The notes beneath the pieces are model-generated. The model saw only the letters and a list, made by a program, of their open reading frames with translations, made no database searches and had not been told where the DNA came from. A stretch of DNA of 60,340 nucleotides from Spirogloea muscicola. Its lineage: Eukaryota; Streptophyta; Zygnematophyceae; Spirogloeales; Spirogloeaceae. The stretch is taken from positions 541,570 to 601,909 of the forward strand of contig WELB01000081.1 of NCBI GenBank assembly GCA_009602725.1, in the 5' to 3' direction. Positions 44,934 to 56,746 of the stretch are shown piece after piece. Position numbers and translations under genes: made by a program. Positions within the stretch are counted from its first letter, which is position 1. Each line of letters opens with the position of its first letter.

Positions 44934-47900
44934 TCAAGCAGCTACCTTGGTCTTGGCTTTGAGCAAGGCAGTAATGTCATCTGCGTAATAGTCTGGATGC
45001 ACCTGATTCTCCGGACTTTGCAAGACATCCAACGTAGTCACACCTGGACAAGCAGCACCAAGTACGAGGACTACTTATAGCTTGCTGGCTTGCATTCGAT
45101 CAAAGTCTTCCGAGGCACGTAAGTAATTTGCACAATCGTGGGGAAAGGAGAGGTTTGAAATGGCAGGTGGGGATAGGTGGTGACAAGGTGCTAGATCTCA
45201 TTCATCATCTGCATGGAACGAGGGCTGACCTGACAAGACAAGAAGAGTGCGACAACCCCCGTTCTGGCCGAAGAGAATATCAGTGTCTAGGCGGTCACCA
45301 ACCATGCAGATCTGTGACTTGCTTATGCCAAACCTGCCCAGCCAGAAGAAGCAAACAGTGTAAGCTGGTGTTTCTAAAGGTGCTTCCACCTCGAACACAA
45401 CATGTTCGTACTTAGGAAGACAAGTCGATTGGATACACGTGAGAAACAAGAAGTGCAGCGACTCACTCCTTAGCAAGGTAGTCCATCATGAATGTGGAGG
45501 GCTTCCCCACCACAGTGGGCTCCTTCTTTGTTGAGCCCCTAATAGCGCCCACCATGGAACCCCCACCTACAAAAGAAACATGAATTAGTCGAGCAACAGC
45601 TGAAGTGCCTTGCAGCTGACCTATCACAATGCCTTGCAAATGAGTAGAGTAGATCGAGTCAGCCCAGTGATGTGAGCATGGAGTAATTTATCTTAAACTG
45701 AGAGTGATGACAGTGCAACGAAAGTACCTGCCCACTCTTGGGCATCTGTGAGATGGGTGACAGCATCACAATTGGTGGCAATGAACTGACAGTCGGAATT
45801 TTCTCTGATGCAGAGTGTCGCATACCTGGCGAGCAAGAACGTGACAATTCTCATCATTTGTGCAAAGCTTCAGTAATTGCACTGCAGAGCAGATACGAAT
45901 GTGCAATGCAAGTGGACCATGCAAGTAAATAGACAGCACCATTTGCATTAGACAGAATTCAGCTCTCCAAAGAGCATTGAATGCAGACGCCTTACTGCAA
46001 TTTGTAGTAATTGATGTTTCTGTCAAAGCCGACCACAACAGCAGCAACCTGCATTGGTACAGCTTGATTCATAAGCTAGTGCCAAAGCGTGGGATCAGTG
46101 AGATGTGATAGAAACTTCTCGGCACGTGTATGCAAGTAAGATAAAAGCGATACACAACGTTAGCCTGACTTTAGGCTATTGGTAGCTCATACATCTTCAT
46201 CATGCTCCATGTACTTGCCAGGTGCAAGATCTATGGCCTTTGTGCCGTCTTCCTGCAGTAAGCAACAGAAAGTGATATACTCAGTTGTCCTACTTGACTA
46301 GCAATTGGTGTCAAGAAGCTGCTGTTCAGCAGTTCTAGACATGCTGAGGTGGTAGGCTGTCCGCGAACTCACCCAGTTTACTTTAGCAACAAGAGCATAC
46401 ACTTGAAACGTGAAGGAAACATGCACGACCAAAGTATGTCATCTGCTGGGAGACATGATTGTCAAGCACCAAGGCAGAGGCTCACCGGTCCCCCGATGTG
46501 GGAGATTCCAGCGAGATCCAGTTCAAGCTGAATGCCAGCTTCACCCACGACATACACCTGCTACTTGGCAGGACATGCGTACTTCAGAGAGCCGGTGTCA
46601 GACTTCTTGGCTCCATTCGGGCCTGCTTGATCACTTTGCCATGCCACAGACTTCACTGCAACTTCGCTGCAATTCGTGGGGATCCTTTTACGAGCTAGTG
46701 CTGGTCTCAGGAGAGGCCAAACTATTGCAGCAGAGTACTGCTGCAGCAGGAAGTCTGGCGTGCAAGCAGATTGGGGCTCTTGCCTTCTTGTCTGCTGGAA
46801 AATCTTTAAACTTCAGGTATGCAGCCGCAGCAAAGGACGATGCAAAAATCTCCTCCTGGACAGATATCAGAAGAGCGTTGTATCTGAGCCCCGCCAGCCC
46901 TCCTGAATAATACCTAGAACTAAAAGAGCAAATCATATATCACAAGCATACATACAATGACTTACTTTTGTCACATTTAGGCCGAGAGTCTTGAACTTCT
47001 TGCCATACTGCTCACGGGACTTGGTGGAGTTATTAGTCACAAAAATGAGCCGCTTGCCCTGCAAGTGAACAATGCAAGTCAGACCAGCCAAACGTAGAGA
47101 ATGGTATGATCGATGAATCCAAGTATGGAGCGATTGCAGGGGCTCAAGTCAGGCCTGAGCATTTCCTATTCATAATGTATTGCTGCTGATTGAGTCACAT
47201 GGGTTCAGACTCCTTCGCGCAGCTCAAGAGCTAATGTGATCTGCCATTCACTTGCTGCAAGTAGGCAGCAATGCCTGATGGGAAGGACAAGACTAAGAGT
47301 TCCTTAGACGCTTAAAAGCACGCAAGACCTGGGATCGCAGAAAGTCGAGAGTCTCAGGTACCCCTTCAATCAGCTTGTCGCCTTTCCAGATAACACCTGA
47401 CAAGCCATCGGCATGCAGGCTGGTAGGTCTCAGGGCATCTTCGGATGTAGCCCTTCAGTGGATGAGGTCGATATGGCAGCTCAGATCACAGTGCTTGATG
47501 GCCAGCCTTTGCACTCAAAGCCTATGTCTATGTCGGCAAGAGCTTGGGAACTTTGTCTTGATCCTGAAGTAGCAATCGATCAAGCACAGACCATCGCAGT
47601 CGAAAAGGAAGGTCTCCACGCTGTCTATCAGTGCCTTCGCGTCTGTCAAAGGCGGCGCCCCTGCACCCACTGCACGGTGCAATGCTCACGCCTCAGCAGC
47701 AATCTAGCAATCTAGCAATCTCCTTGGCTGAGAGATACTCGTCTGCAGGTAGAGTACTGCATCACAGCTTGGCGTTGACGCTCGTTCCACTTGCCCTCAG
47801 CAGACAGCTGGGATTCTCAAGTGACAGGAGTCTGTGACTGTATACTCACCAGACAAATGGGTCGGTGTAGCAGCCGAGTAAAGCATTTTCGATTTGCGAG

Positions 47901-48186
47901 CAATACTGTCAATAGCATGTGCTACCTGCACTGCCTACACAAGTGAGGCCAGGAAGCCCGACTTACCAGCAAGTCCGCCGTTGCTGTCCTTGACGTCGAC
48001 GGCCAGGGACGCCATGGCCCTCACGTGGCGCGCAGGTGGCGCCGGCAGCGAGGGCGTGGTAGTCCTGGCGGCCAGGTGGCCGGCCGACAATCTGAATATA
48101 AGACCAGGGCGCAGAGGTGAGTGGTTCGAATCAGCAGCGGCGCTGCATTGGCGCAGCTGGCCACGACGGGGCTCCGTAACGAGCAT
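44934..48186 (-). CDS. PGLP1: Phosphoglycolate phosphatase, plant type
   Basis: This HAD-family enzyme dephosphorylates 2-phosphoglycolate, the first step of photorespiration, normally in the chloroplast. Twelve exons: 48186-47967, 47669-47592, 47396-47329, 47058-46966, 46855-46784, 46557-46486, 46252-46193, 46048-45996, 45825-45728, 45566-45467, 45333-45230 and 45043-44934, all in phase, 375 residues. HAD motif I is split as ETFLFDCDG then VIWKGDKL; motif II is in LIFVTNNSTKSREQYGKKF; the cap carries SSFAAAAYL and VVVGFDRNINYYKLQ; later motifs are VVGKPSTFMMDYLAKE and ICMVGDRLDTDILFGQNGG. The first 70 residues are rich in Ser, Thr, Ala and Arg and fit a plastid transit peptide. Intron 5 uses a GC donor (AAG then GCAAGA). 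Confidence 0.95.
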
Positions 48187-48559
48187 CGCTTAGCACATGC
48201 TCCGGCTCAATGATCCGGCAGCGGCTGAAGTAATGCCGGCGGTGCTGGCCTGCCAGAGCCGAGCGCGTCGGCGAGCAGCCGCCTCCCCTGCGGCGCTTGC
48301 TGTGCGGCGGCGGCGGCGCCGATGAGAGGCCGCGCCGTCGGCAGGCAGATCGCCCTCCCGGCCGCGAGGGCGGCTCCGACCATTGTCGGGGACCCGGAGC
48401 TCCCGGAGCCGCGCGCGGCTGCGACGCCGGCGGCGGGAGGCTGTCCTACGACGGGCCGCGAAGCACAAGGCAGCCCTAAGTCGCCCCAGCGCAAATCGCG
48501 GCGGCGGCGGCGGCGGCGGCGATGGCAGCGGCGCCTGGATCGGGTGGCGGCAGTTGGAC

Positions 48560-48880
48560 GGCGCTGAGAGGATGGGAGGTGGGCGGCCACAAGGGCTGCG
48601 TAGGCGGCGGTGTTGGCGACCTCGTAGAGCTTGAGGGAGGCGTCGGCGCCGCCGGTGGCGAGCCAGCGGCCATCGGCGCTGAAGCGCGCGGACGTGCCTG
48701 CGCCCTGCCGCCGCCGCGCTGCACGTCAGAAGGTGCGGCCGGCGCCAGACCGCACGATGCTTGCCAGCCATTACGCGGCCAGCAGCTTGAGGTCGGAGAG
48801 GTGCAGGCCTTGTGCTCCGACACGGCCTGCGAAGCGTGGTTGAGGAAGGCCTTGGGCTCTCGCTTCACTCCGCCGTCCCT
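48560..48880 (-). pseudogene. WD40 fragment resembling CstF-50
   Basis: The minus strand encodes ASQAVSEHKAC and, after about 110 non-matching bases, TSARFSADGRWLATGGADAS with LKLYEVANTAAY. Joined, this is one WD40 repeat of the type found in CstF-50-like mRNA 3' processing factors (HK-x-ARFSADG-GADASLKLYEV). No further WD repeats lie downstream, where the phosphoglycolate phosphatase begins. No good GT donor serves the break: a shared GCAC flanks both sides. I read it as a gene fragment, with low confidence about its parent. Confidence 0.4.
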
Positions 48881-49114
48881 GCGCCCACAAACAGTGGCGC
48901 CGCCGCAACCGAGGCGCAATCAGCGCTTGGGCCACCGGTTGCAACCACAGCCGGCGATGCGAGCCAGGATCCCGCAGGTGCATGCCATGGGGGAAGGACA
49001 GCAAATACAACCGAGAGGAAGACGGGTGCAGCGAGGTTTGAGCAGGCGTCACTCAATCCCAAAATTCGATTCTAAATGGCTGCATCCTGAGAACTATGAG
49101 GTCAGGCCCTTAAC

Positions 49115-49160
49115 TCAAGATAGAGTTACACCTAACCCAAACCCTGAGCCTAATAGTAAG
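49115..49160. repeat. Telomere-like tract upstream of the RMR gene
   Basis: Degenerate CCTAACCC, ACCCTGA and CCTAATA units precede the GCC-rich first exon of the RMR gene by about 30 bases. Confidence 0.55.
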
Positions 49161-49185
49161 TCGTCAGCATTAGATGCATCAGTGG

Positions 49186-50793
49186 NCGCAGCCTCCGCCG
49201 CCCCCGCTGCCGCCGCCACCGCTGCCGCCCTCGCCACCGCCGCCACCACCGCCAGCGCTCAGCTGCCGGTGCTGGCGGGAACGACGACGGGCCAGCCGCT
49301 TGGTGCCATGTGGCGTGTACTTCGCGTTAGCTTAGCTTAACTCAACTTAAGTCAATCAAACCTTGCCGCGGTGCGCAGGCGGGGTGCTGCCGCCGGAGGG
49401 CATCAAGGGCGTGCTGCACAAGGTGGAGCCGCTCGATGGCTGCGCGCCGCTGGCCAGCGCGCCGGCGGAGGGCGAGCACGCCTTCGCGCTCATCGAGCGC
49501 GGCGGCTGCCTCTTTGACGTCAAAGTCCAGCATGCACAGCAGGCCGGCTTCTCCGCCGTCATCGTCTTCAACAACGACCTTGGTCGTGAGCTTATCACCA
49601 GTGCGTCGTCCGCACTCACTGCCATGGCCCATAGTGACGAGACTCGAGCTGCTGGCTGTATTGCTGACGCCCTCACGCCAGGGTCTTGGCTGTCGCCGAC
49701 AAGGCATGCCGGCCCACAAGCCCCAGAGGGTGGCCACTGCGCCAAAGGTGTCTGTGTACTAGATCTTAGTGTATTGATGAGACCTAAGTGAAAGCTTTGT
49801 GTAGCGCAGTCGCTGCCGGCAATCGCTGCCGGCTCCAGTACTTACTGTGCACCAATGGTTTTTGTTCCATCTGTTGCTGCCGCTATGCAGTGTCTGGCCG
49901 GCGGCCAGGGTTCATTCCAGCGGTCTTCGTGACGAACGAGAGCGGCGAGGAGCTCCTGATGCTGTCTGAAATCCCCGGCACCATCTGCTACATTGCGCCG
50001 ACGTTCGAGTCAGCGGCCTGGTCGGTGCTCGCTGTGTCATTTGTGTCGCTGCTGGCAGTTTCCGCCGTCCTCGCCACCTTCTTCTTTGTGCGCCGCCACC
50101 AGCTGCGGCGCATTGGCTCTCGCCTCATCCTCCTGCGAGAGGCCCTGGGCATGAGTGCGTCGGAGGTGAAGGCGCTGCCCAGCTTCACATTCAAGTGCGG
50201 CGTCAACGTTGCTGGTGGCCACGGCGGCACATCTGAAACGTGCGCCATTTGCCTAGAGGATTATGAGCCCGGCGAGAAGATCCGCGTCCTCCCCTGTGGA
50301 CACGGTGAGCTTTCCATAATCTTCTTGTAATGACATCCTTAATTGTTCAAATAATAGTCTGTGTAGTCTGCAAATTCAGCTTGTAGCTGAGCATGGCCCT
50401 TTGGTCGCCTCCCTAAATTAGTAGCTAGCGGTTGCACTCGCCTTCTGTGACGGCCAGTACGTTGTCCGGCGCCAGAGCTTGTTACTGACAGAGGCTCTGT
50501 GGCGCCTCACATGACGGCCTGCAGAATTCCACGTGCCGTGCATCGATCAGTGGCTAACGACAAGGCGGCCCTTCTGCCCCGTCTGCAAGCGCGATGCTCA
50601 CGATGCGCCACCGCCGGCCTCGGAGAGCACACCACTTCTCAGCATGCCGCCAGCACTACAAGCGGGCGGTGGCGCTAGCATGATGCTGGAGAGCAGCCCC
50701 TCGCTGGCAATTCGGCCATTGGCGCTTACGCCAGGCCGCGCGCTAGCCTCCGCTGGGCATGTTTCAGTGCACCTGTCTGTTAGTGAGGAATGA
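49186..50793 (+). CDS. PA-TM-RING protein of the RMR type
   Basis: RMR proteins are endomembrane proteins that sort cargo to vacuoles or act as RING E3 ligases. Exons: about 49186-49302 (start lost near an N at 49186), 49379-49582, 49891-50304 and 50525-50793; the last three junctions agree in phase. Exon 1 is an alanine/threonine-rich, signal-like segment. The protease-associated domain reads [19 protein letters not shown] and [12 protein letters not shown] membrane span follows ([20 protein letters not shown]) with a basic stop [11 protein letters not shown]. The RING-H2 reads [23 protein letters not shown], split by an intron, then [21 protein letters not shown]. The tail contains ESTPLLS, typical of plant RMRs. 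The domain order is complete apart from the start codon. Confidence 0.88.
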
Positions 50794-50870
50794 CAGTCGA
50801 AGCCGGGGCTTCGACCACAGTTCTGGCCGCCTGCGCCAATACATAGTCCATGCCTCCCTGAACTTGCTTC

Positions 50871-50912
50871 CCCCTCCTCCCCTCCTCCCCTCCTCCCCTC
50901 CTCCCCTCTTCC
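50871..50912. repeat. CCCCTCCT minisatellite
   Basis: About five tandem copies of an 8-base pyrimidine unit lie in the 3' flank of the RMR gene. Such tracts can form triplex structures, but nothing here shows that. Confidence 0.85.
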
Positions 50913-51361
50913 ATCTTCGCTTCGTCGCTGCCTCTTGCAGCCCCCCATCCACGGAGCTGGGAATTTCAGACAAACAGAAGTGCACCATAATTGTTCACAA
51001 TTGGCCGGCTTGCCAGCAATCCTGGAAGGCAGCCATGGCCCAACACCCAAACTTCCACCATAATGGAAGGGGCAGATTTGCCTTCCAATAGCCTGAAGCC
51101 GTGAAGCTCTGCAGCATCTGTCACTTGTGTCACTTCGTGAGCTGTGAGTGCGCATTTGTGTGGCCCATTCATGCGAAGCACCGCCTCGTCTCCTCTGTCT
51201 GGTAACCAGGTGGAGCAGCACTTGCAAGGCTGACGCAATAGCTATAGCCTGCAGCTGCCGCAGTCAAGCCTGAGTCTGTCAAACCCCCAAGCTTGGAAGT
51301 TGCTGCGGCTCAGGCGGTTAGTGGGGCTGTCGTGCAGCGGCAGGCCAGCGCAAGTCGCGAC

Positions 51362-54300
51362 AATGCCGGCGGACCTCAGCAAGCCTCACGCGGCTGCGGT
51401 GCAGCACGCCACTGTGGTCGCCGCCAAGGAACTGGTCAAGGCGCGCATCGCCGGCCTCGTTGCTGGCGGAGAGGCCTCCCCTGGCAGCGCCCATGGCTGC
51501 CGGGCCGCCGTGCAGGTGAGCCCAGGCGGCAATGCCGGCAGGGGCGCCACAGTGGTGAGCCACAAACGTCCTCGCATCGAGTTCGTCGCTTAACGTCCGG
51601 CAGGCGGCGGCCACGCCGCTTGGGTTTTGGCGCATGGCGGCGTGGCAGGCGGTGGAGGGCGGCTGCAGCGTCGCCGCCTACATTGCTAGCGGCCCAAGGG
51701 TTCACCGTGTGGAGGTAAGTTGTCTGGGAAGTGAGCATGCTGCAGCTCCTGAACTCGAACTCTGGCACCCCATTAGTGGATAACAACGATGACCGCAGAA
51801 ACACGTAAACCCATTTTTGTCAACATGGTGTTTGGTGCAGACCAGGAGGCCACGCACTTCAGCCCTAAACGTTAAACCCTAAAGCCTAAACTCCCTACCT
51901 CATCCTAAATGTTGTTCTAGCCCTGACCACGGCCCTAGTAACAGACTTGAGTCAGCAATATCCTGAATGTTAAGCCTCTGGCGGGGCCAGCCTCTCCACG
52001 TAAGCGATGCTCGGCGGCGAGTAGCACTAGCAACTCCGCAGCCATGGGAAATGTCGTGGAGGGCCTGTGCCTGCCAACGATGTAAGATGTCGGCTTGGCA
52101 ATCAGAACCACTGCGGCTGCTGCAGCGCAGGTGCCTCTGGGCGGCGGCGGCAGCACCGTGCACGCTGGCAAGGGCGGCCTTACCATCCCATCCGACGTGC
52201 AGGTCAGCTGTTGTTGTCCCGCAGGTTGCCCTCAGCTTTGCTTAAGGCGAGCCGCAGGTAGACATGGAGGAGCGCTCACTCAGGCACCATGCGACACAGC
52301 AGACGCGGACTTAAGGATGCGGCATCACGCTTGTGCTGTGCAGGTGGGGGACTCAGTTGTTGTGGGCGGCGCACGCCACCACCACGAGGTGCAGAGCTTG
52401 AGGCTGGCAGAGTTGGCAGGTAGGAGTGGATGCCGCGCCTGCATAGCTCAACTAGCAGTTGTCTGACGTTGCAGGAAGGCCTTTATCTGGAGGCACACAT
52501 TGAGGGTCTTGTGCCATGGCTGACAGTGTGTGTAGCAGCAAGCCATGCCAGGCGGCGGGGCGTTGCTAGGATCGATCGACTCGTTTGGTCACCTGGCGGT
52601 CTGCAAGGTGCCGCCACTCTCAGCAGGTGCGCTGAGGCCAACGGATCACCTGCTCAAACACGAGCAAGGCGCATCCGGCGCGGCCATTAGCTAAGTATGC
52701 AGCTTGAATGGTGACTTATTTGGGCACCGGAACATAGAGTCCCACCTGGATGCTATCCTCATGTGCAAGCATTTGGCATGCGACGCCTGAGGACCAACTT
52801 AATAGCATGCCGTAAGCCTGCGCACTTGTGCTTGTTGCTGCAGAGCGAGACATGGGCGCAGCTTGGATGGTTGAGGAGCCGTTATATGCTGCCGGCCCTC
52901 CTGCGCCAGCGGCGCCGCGCGAGGGTGGCTGGGCTGGCCTCGTGTTCGACCCAGCTGACCTCCAGAAGGTGGCAGCGCCCACATAAGAATAGCTAAATCT
53001 GAACCTTAATCTGCACCACTTATGCTCCTAATATGACCCTCTTAGACCTCAGCCCTCACCGGCATGGGTACAGAAAATCAATTTGTAGACCCTTGCTCTG
53101 GTTTGGCCTTGAAACCCAAAATGCTGGTGCTGAGAGACTTGATAGAATCCTTGGAGCTCGTCAGACCTTGGCAAAGCAGCTGATCCTCTTCACACATGGT
53201 TTGCCTCAAACAATCTTTTGTGGTAGCTTGAAATAATGTTGGCAACAGTTCCTCGACTCTTGTATAGCTGAAGCTTGGAAGTGTTCGACATGCGGCGGTG
53301 CTCAATGTGCTGCAGGTGGTGGCCGCGCGGTCCTTCTCGAGGAGCCTTGACCTGTACGACAACGGCCGTCACGTCCGCACGATGCACACGTGTGCATATT
53401 CGCCATGGCCCAATACCCACAACCTCAGCCTTGACTACTGTGCCCAAGCCTCATAACTCAAAATCTAGACCTTTAGCAAATCACTGCAGAAATTAGTGCG
53501 GCTGATGTGCACATAAGAATGACAACATAGACACCCGGCGGAAGCACTCAGATTCCAGCCACATAAAATCATGACACTCCAGCAACTCATGAAACTCTGC
53601 TACTGTGCACTGACCTGTCTATGTTACTTACAGTTTTGACTGGTCATATTACTGACAAGAGTGCCCTCATCATTATGAGGTGCCTTGCAGCATTTAGGAC
53701 TTGAAGCTCATAGAACACAGGACTTTAAACTTTTGTTAATAGCTCTATCTGATAGGAGATTTCGGAGGCCTGCCTGACTGTGGGGTTCTGTCGGCCAGCC
53801 TGCAGGGCCCGACGTCGCTAGCATTCCTCAGGAAATCAGATGGCGTGAGCACCTCCTCACATGCAATGCTGGTGGCCACGGAGGGGAATCAGGTAAGTGA
53901 GACTCTGGTCTTTCATGATGTTCCGTAATGGCAAACATGATGTCTGTTAGCCACCTCCGTACACTTCCCATTACAACTTTTGCACACTGTAAGAAATGAG
54001 AAGCCATGCATTGCGCATCATATCAAGGTATGCCAAGCCAAGCCAAGCCAAAACACTGTTTAGCCTTTTAAGCTGGTGCTTCATTTCAGGTAAGCATCTG
54101 GGACACGAGAGCGTCGGAGAGATGCGGCTGCATGCACCGCATCCTCAGCGGCTTTGTGCAGGGCCCACTGTACGCAGCCGACGCCACCTCTCACGGCGCA
54201 TCGGCAGTTGTCGGCGTGGCCGGTGCCGACCGCGTCGCAGTGGTCTTTGATGTCCGGAGGCAAGCATCCCTGCTCAGCAACAAGCCTCTCACGGCTGGCT

Positions 54301-55614
54301 GCTCATCAGCACTCACTGATCTTGCTCTCCATCATCCCCTGACTAAGTATAGAAGCCTAACAGAGTCCGTCTTTCTTATATAGCATTCCGAAGCTTTACA
54401 CTGTCGTTCTTAGAGAATAAGATACAAACTATTGCTGTGGGCTTTGCTTATTCTAAGAGTCACGTCCTCTTCCCATCATTGATCCAAGCTTCCGTCGTCC
54501 TGATAAGACTTAGTTTGCTAGTCAGGTGGACTCCACTCTCATGGTGGACGAACTGCCTCAAGTACGCGGTATGCTATTTCTCTCTGCCTCAAGCTGATTC
54601 ATGAGTTGCTAGCTTCTACACAGTCCCACTTGTAGACACAAACTTTGTATCATCTATGGCCAAGAAATCTTGTACTGTACAGTCATCTTTTTCCTTGCAG
54701 ATACAGTGCTCAACTCATTTTAGTCTACTATTACTGTGCTTGCAGGCCACTGGCCTAATTTTCTCGGCAATTGACACCAGTCTTGTGTATGTATACGGCC
54801 TTGACCACGAGGTAAGCGAGCTTGCCTGTGGTCTCCTCTAGTGCCAGTCATCAGTGCATGTACGTCCAAGTCATGCCAATGATGACCAGATGACAAGTAG
54901 ACCTAGTTGTTATTGTAGTCAAGCAATTGTGTTACCCGTTCCACTGTAGATCGTCTTCTTAGTAATGTGTTATGTAGATAAATCAGACGAAGTATCTAAG
55001 CAAGCTTGCAGTAAGACAGACACAACCTACTGCATGACCACCAAGCCTGCTGCCAAACAGTACTTCACGACCCGTCTGGCAAGTCATACCTGTTGCTGCT
55101 ACATCAGGCGCACAATCTGCTGGCATTGCTCCAGGTTGTGTGCGGGCAGTGGACATCCAAAGCCGGCAGCAGTGTGGTCCACCAAGTCGCTTTCCGCGGA
55201 GACTCCAGGTGGTGTGGCATCAGCAAGGTGCATGGAAGCAACGAACTTGCTTAGCTCATAGAACTTTAGTGAGTAAGAATAGCCTAATAAATGGTGCTTA
55301 GTATAGACTGCCTGTAGAGTCATAGGTGGACCAACAAGGCACATTGTTTTGCCAATTTGAAGGTCCAGCAGCTACAGTCCATTTCTAAGCATTAATCCAT
55401 ACTTTTTGTGTCAGTTTCTACAGTGCCCTCCCTCCGCATGCTGTCATTTGCTTGTCTGAACCCACTTGAGAGGTGGCTGTGGACTAACCAGCATCAGCTG
55501 AAGCAGGCGGAGGATGTGGATGTGCTGGCGGGGTGGTGCGACTCTGGCAGCCTCTTCATTGCCGACATTCGCTCAACTTCCACTGCTGTTAAGCAGGATA
55601 GGCAGCATGCTTAA
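51362..55614 (+). CDS. WD40-repeat protein, plant-conserved type
   Basis: A multi-exon WD40 propeller gene. Exons fixed by phase are 51362-51515, 51604-51714, 52131-52202, 52344-52419, 54090-54259, 54526-54568, 54746-54811 and 55135-55227. Others are visible but not exact: near 52850-52975 (EGGWAGLVFDPADLQK), 53320-53400 (VVAARSFSRSLDLYDNGRHV), 53760-53891 (GPTSLAFLRKSDG, MLVATEGNQ) and the last one, ending at the stop 55614 (DVDVLAGWCDSGSLFIADI). WD signatures include VSIWDTRASERCGC and VAVVFDVRRW. The start is at MPADLSKPHAAAV. The intron after 54259 has a GC donor. Cellular role is unknown; a scaffold is the safest reading. Confidence 0.75.
51858..51915. repeat. Telomere-like tract in a WD40-gene intron
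   Basis: GCCCTAAACG, AACCCTAAAG and CCTAAACTCC units occur about 140 bases after the exon 2 donor. They are more decayed than the tracts at 22572, 29618 and 37744. Confidence 0.65.
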
Positions 55615-55984
55615 AAGTAAGGCGCGTCAGCTCCACTATACGGTGTATATGAGAATGTGTACCTGACGGTATGTACTCCATGACTCAGCGTGAGTGACTT
55701 CCGTCCAAGGCTTCTGCAAAGGACTTGGGTTGGGTCTTCAGTATGCAGGCAATGTTATAAACTATATTGCTTCCTACTTTGTGCATGTTTGGTACGCTGA
55801 TCTCTAAAAGCCAAGCATCTTAAGGATGGGTGGGTTACAGGGAGGGTTTAGGGATAAGGAATCAGGGGTTTAGGGCTTATGATTTAGGGTTCTGACTTTT
55901 CAGGTTCAGGGTTGGATTTTAGGGTTCGTGGTTTAGGATGTGGTGCCCACCCTCTGTTTCCCTCCCTCTACCTTCATAGAAAAC
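55615..55984. repeat. WD40-gene 3' flank with TTTAGGG-like tract
   Basis: The first 200 bases hold nothing recognisable. From about 55825 to 55945 TTTAGGG-related units (GGGTTTAGGG, TTAGGGTT, GATTTAGGG) are scattered, so this is an intergenic telomere-like tract. Confidence 0.75.
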
Positions 55985-56135
55985 ACCACTTCCACAATAC
56001 GGCTATGGCTGTGAGAGGCCAGCCTAGAGAATGAACAAGGCCAGGAAGGGCCAAACAAAACAGCTAGTCTAGTGTATGGCAATGGCTGTGAGAGGCCAGC
56101 CCAGAGGAATGTACAAGGTCTGAAAGTGCTGGAAG
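55985..56135 (-). mobile_element. Two stacked retroelement tails
   Basis: ATGGCTGTGAGAGGCCAGCC occurs twice, 80 bases apart, each followed by GAATG-ACAAGG(T)C. These are two minus-strand tail-only copies, the farthest right in the window. Confidence 0.75.
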
Positions 56136-56746
56136 ACGCAAGGAGCAGACAACACTTTCCAAAACTTCTGCGAGTGGACCTTCGGCCCCACTCCTTTCCT
56201 CCCTCCCCTCCCCCAAACCCCCCTCCTTCCTCAGAAATTTGCATGCCAAGGGTGCGGTGCATGGACTGTCATGCAAGACTGTGATCCAACTTGCACAGAC
56301 GCTTTAGTACAAGAGCAGCTCATGCAGCCCATGGCAAGGGAGTGGCTCTGCATCTGCATGTCATCTCGGTTGCAATGTATGAGTTTGCTGGGCCGCCAGA
56401 AGTGCGCACTGCGCCAGCTTGGAAAAGGTTGCCGCTACTTCGACTTGTATGTACAGACCATCTTCAGACATGTAATTGAGAGTACAGCCACCCTGCCCTT
56501 GCAGCCGGTTGGTAGAATGTGACGTTGCCAGATCGTGAAAGCCCACAAGTCAGACTGAGCAGCATCTGCTTCACGACCTATTGACACCTAAATCTTTTCA
56601 TCATCATCTTGTCGTCGGCGGGCTGCGGCAGTGGCGGCGACGCCGTTGCCCATGGTAGCCTTGCCGCGCCTGTACAGAGTTGCAAACTGTGCCCGCCTGT
56701 CTGCAGGGTCGTCGCTTGTGGGGGCCAGCAGCGAGATCAGAACCAT
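56136..56746. other. Intergenic, pyrimidine-rich stretch
   Basis: A CT-rich stretch (56180-56230) is the only structure. Otherwise no gene or repeat was recognised. The right end is probably the 3' untranslated region of the next minus gene. Confidence 0.4.

Noticed and set aside
47680-47755. Possible extra exon of phosphoglycolate phosphatase (EYLSAKEIARLLD)
   Set aside because: It reads well but has no usable donor before a stop, while exon 1 joins directly to 47669 in phase with the conserved sequence.
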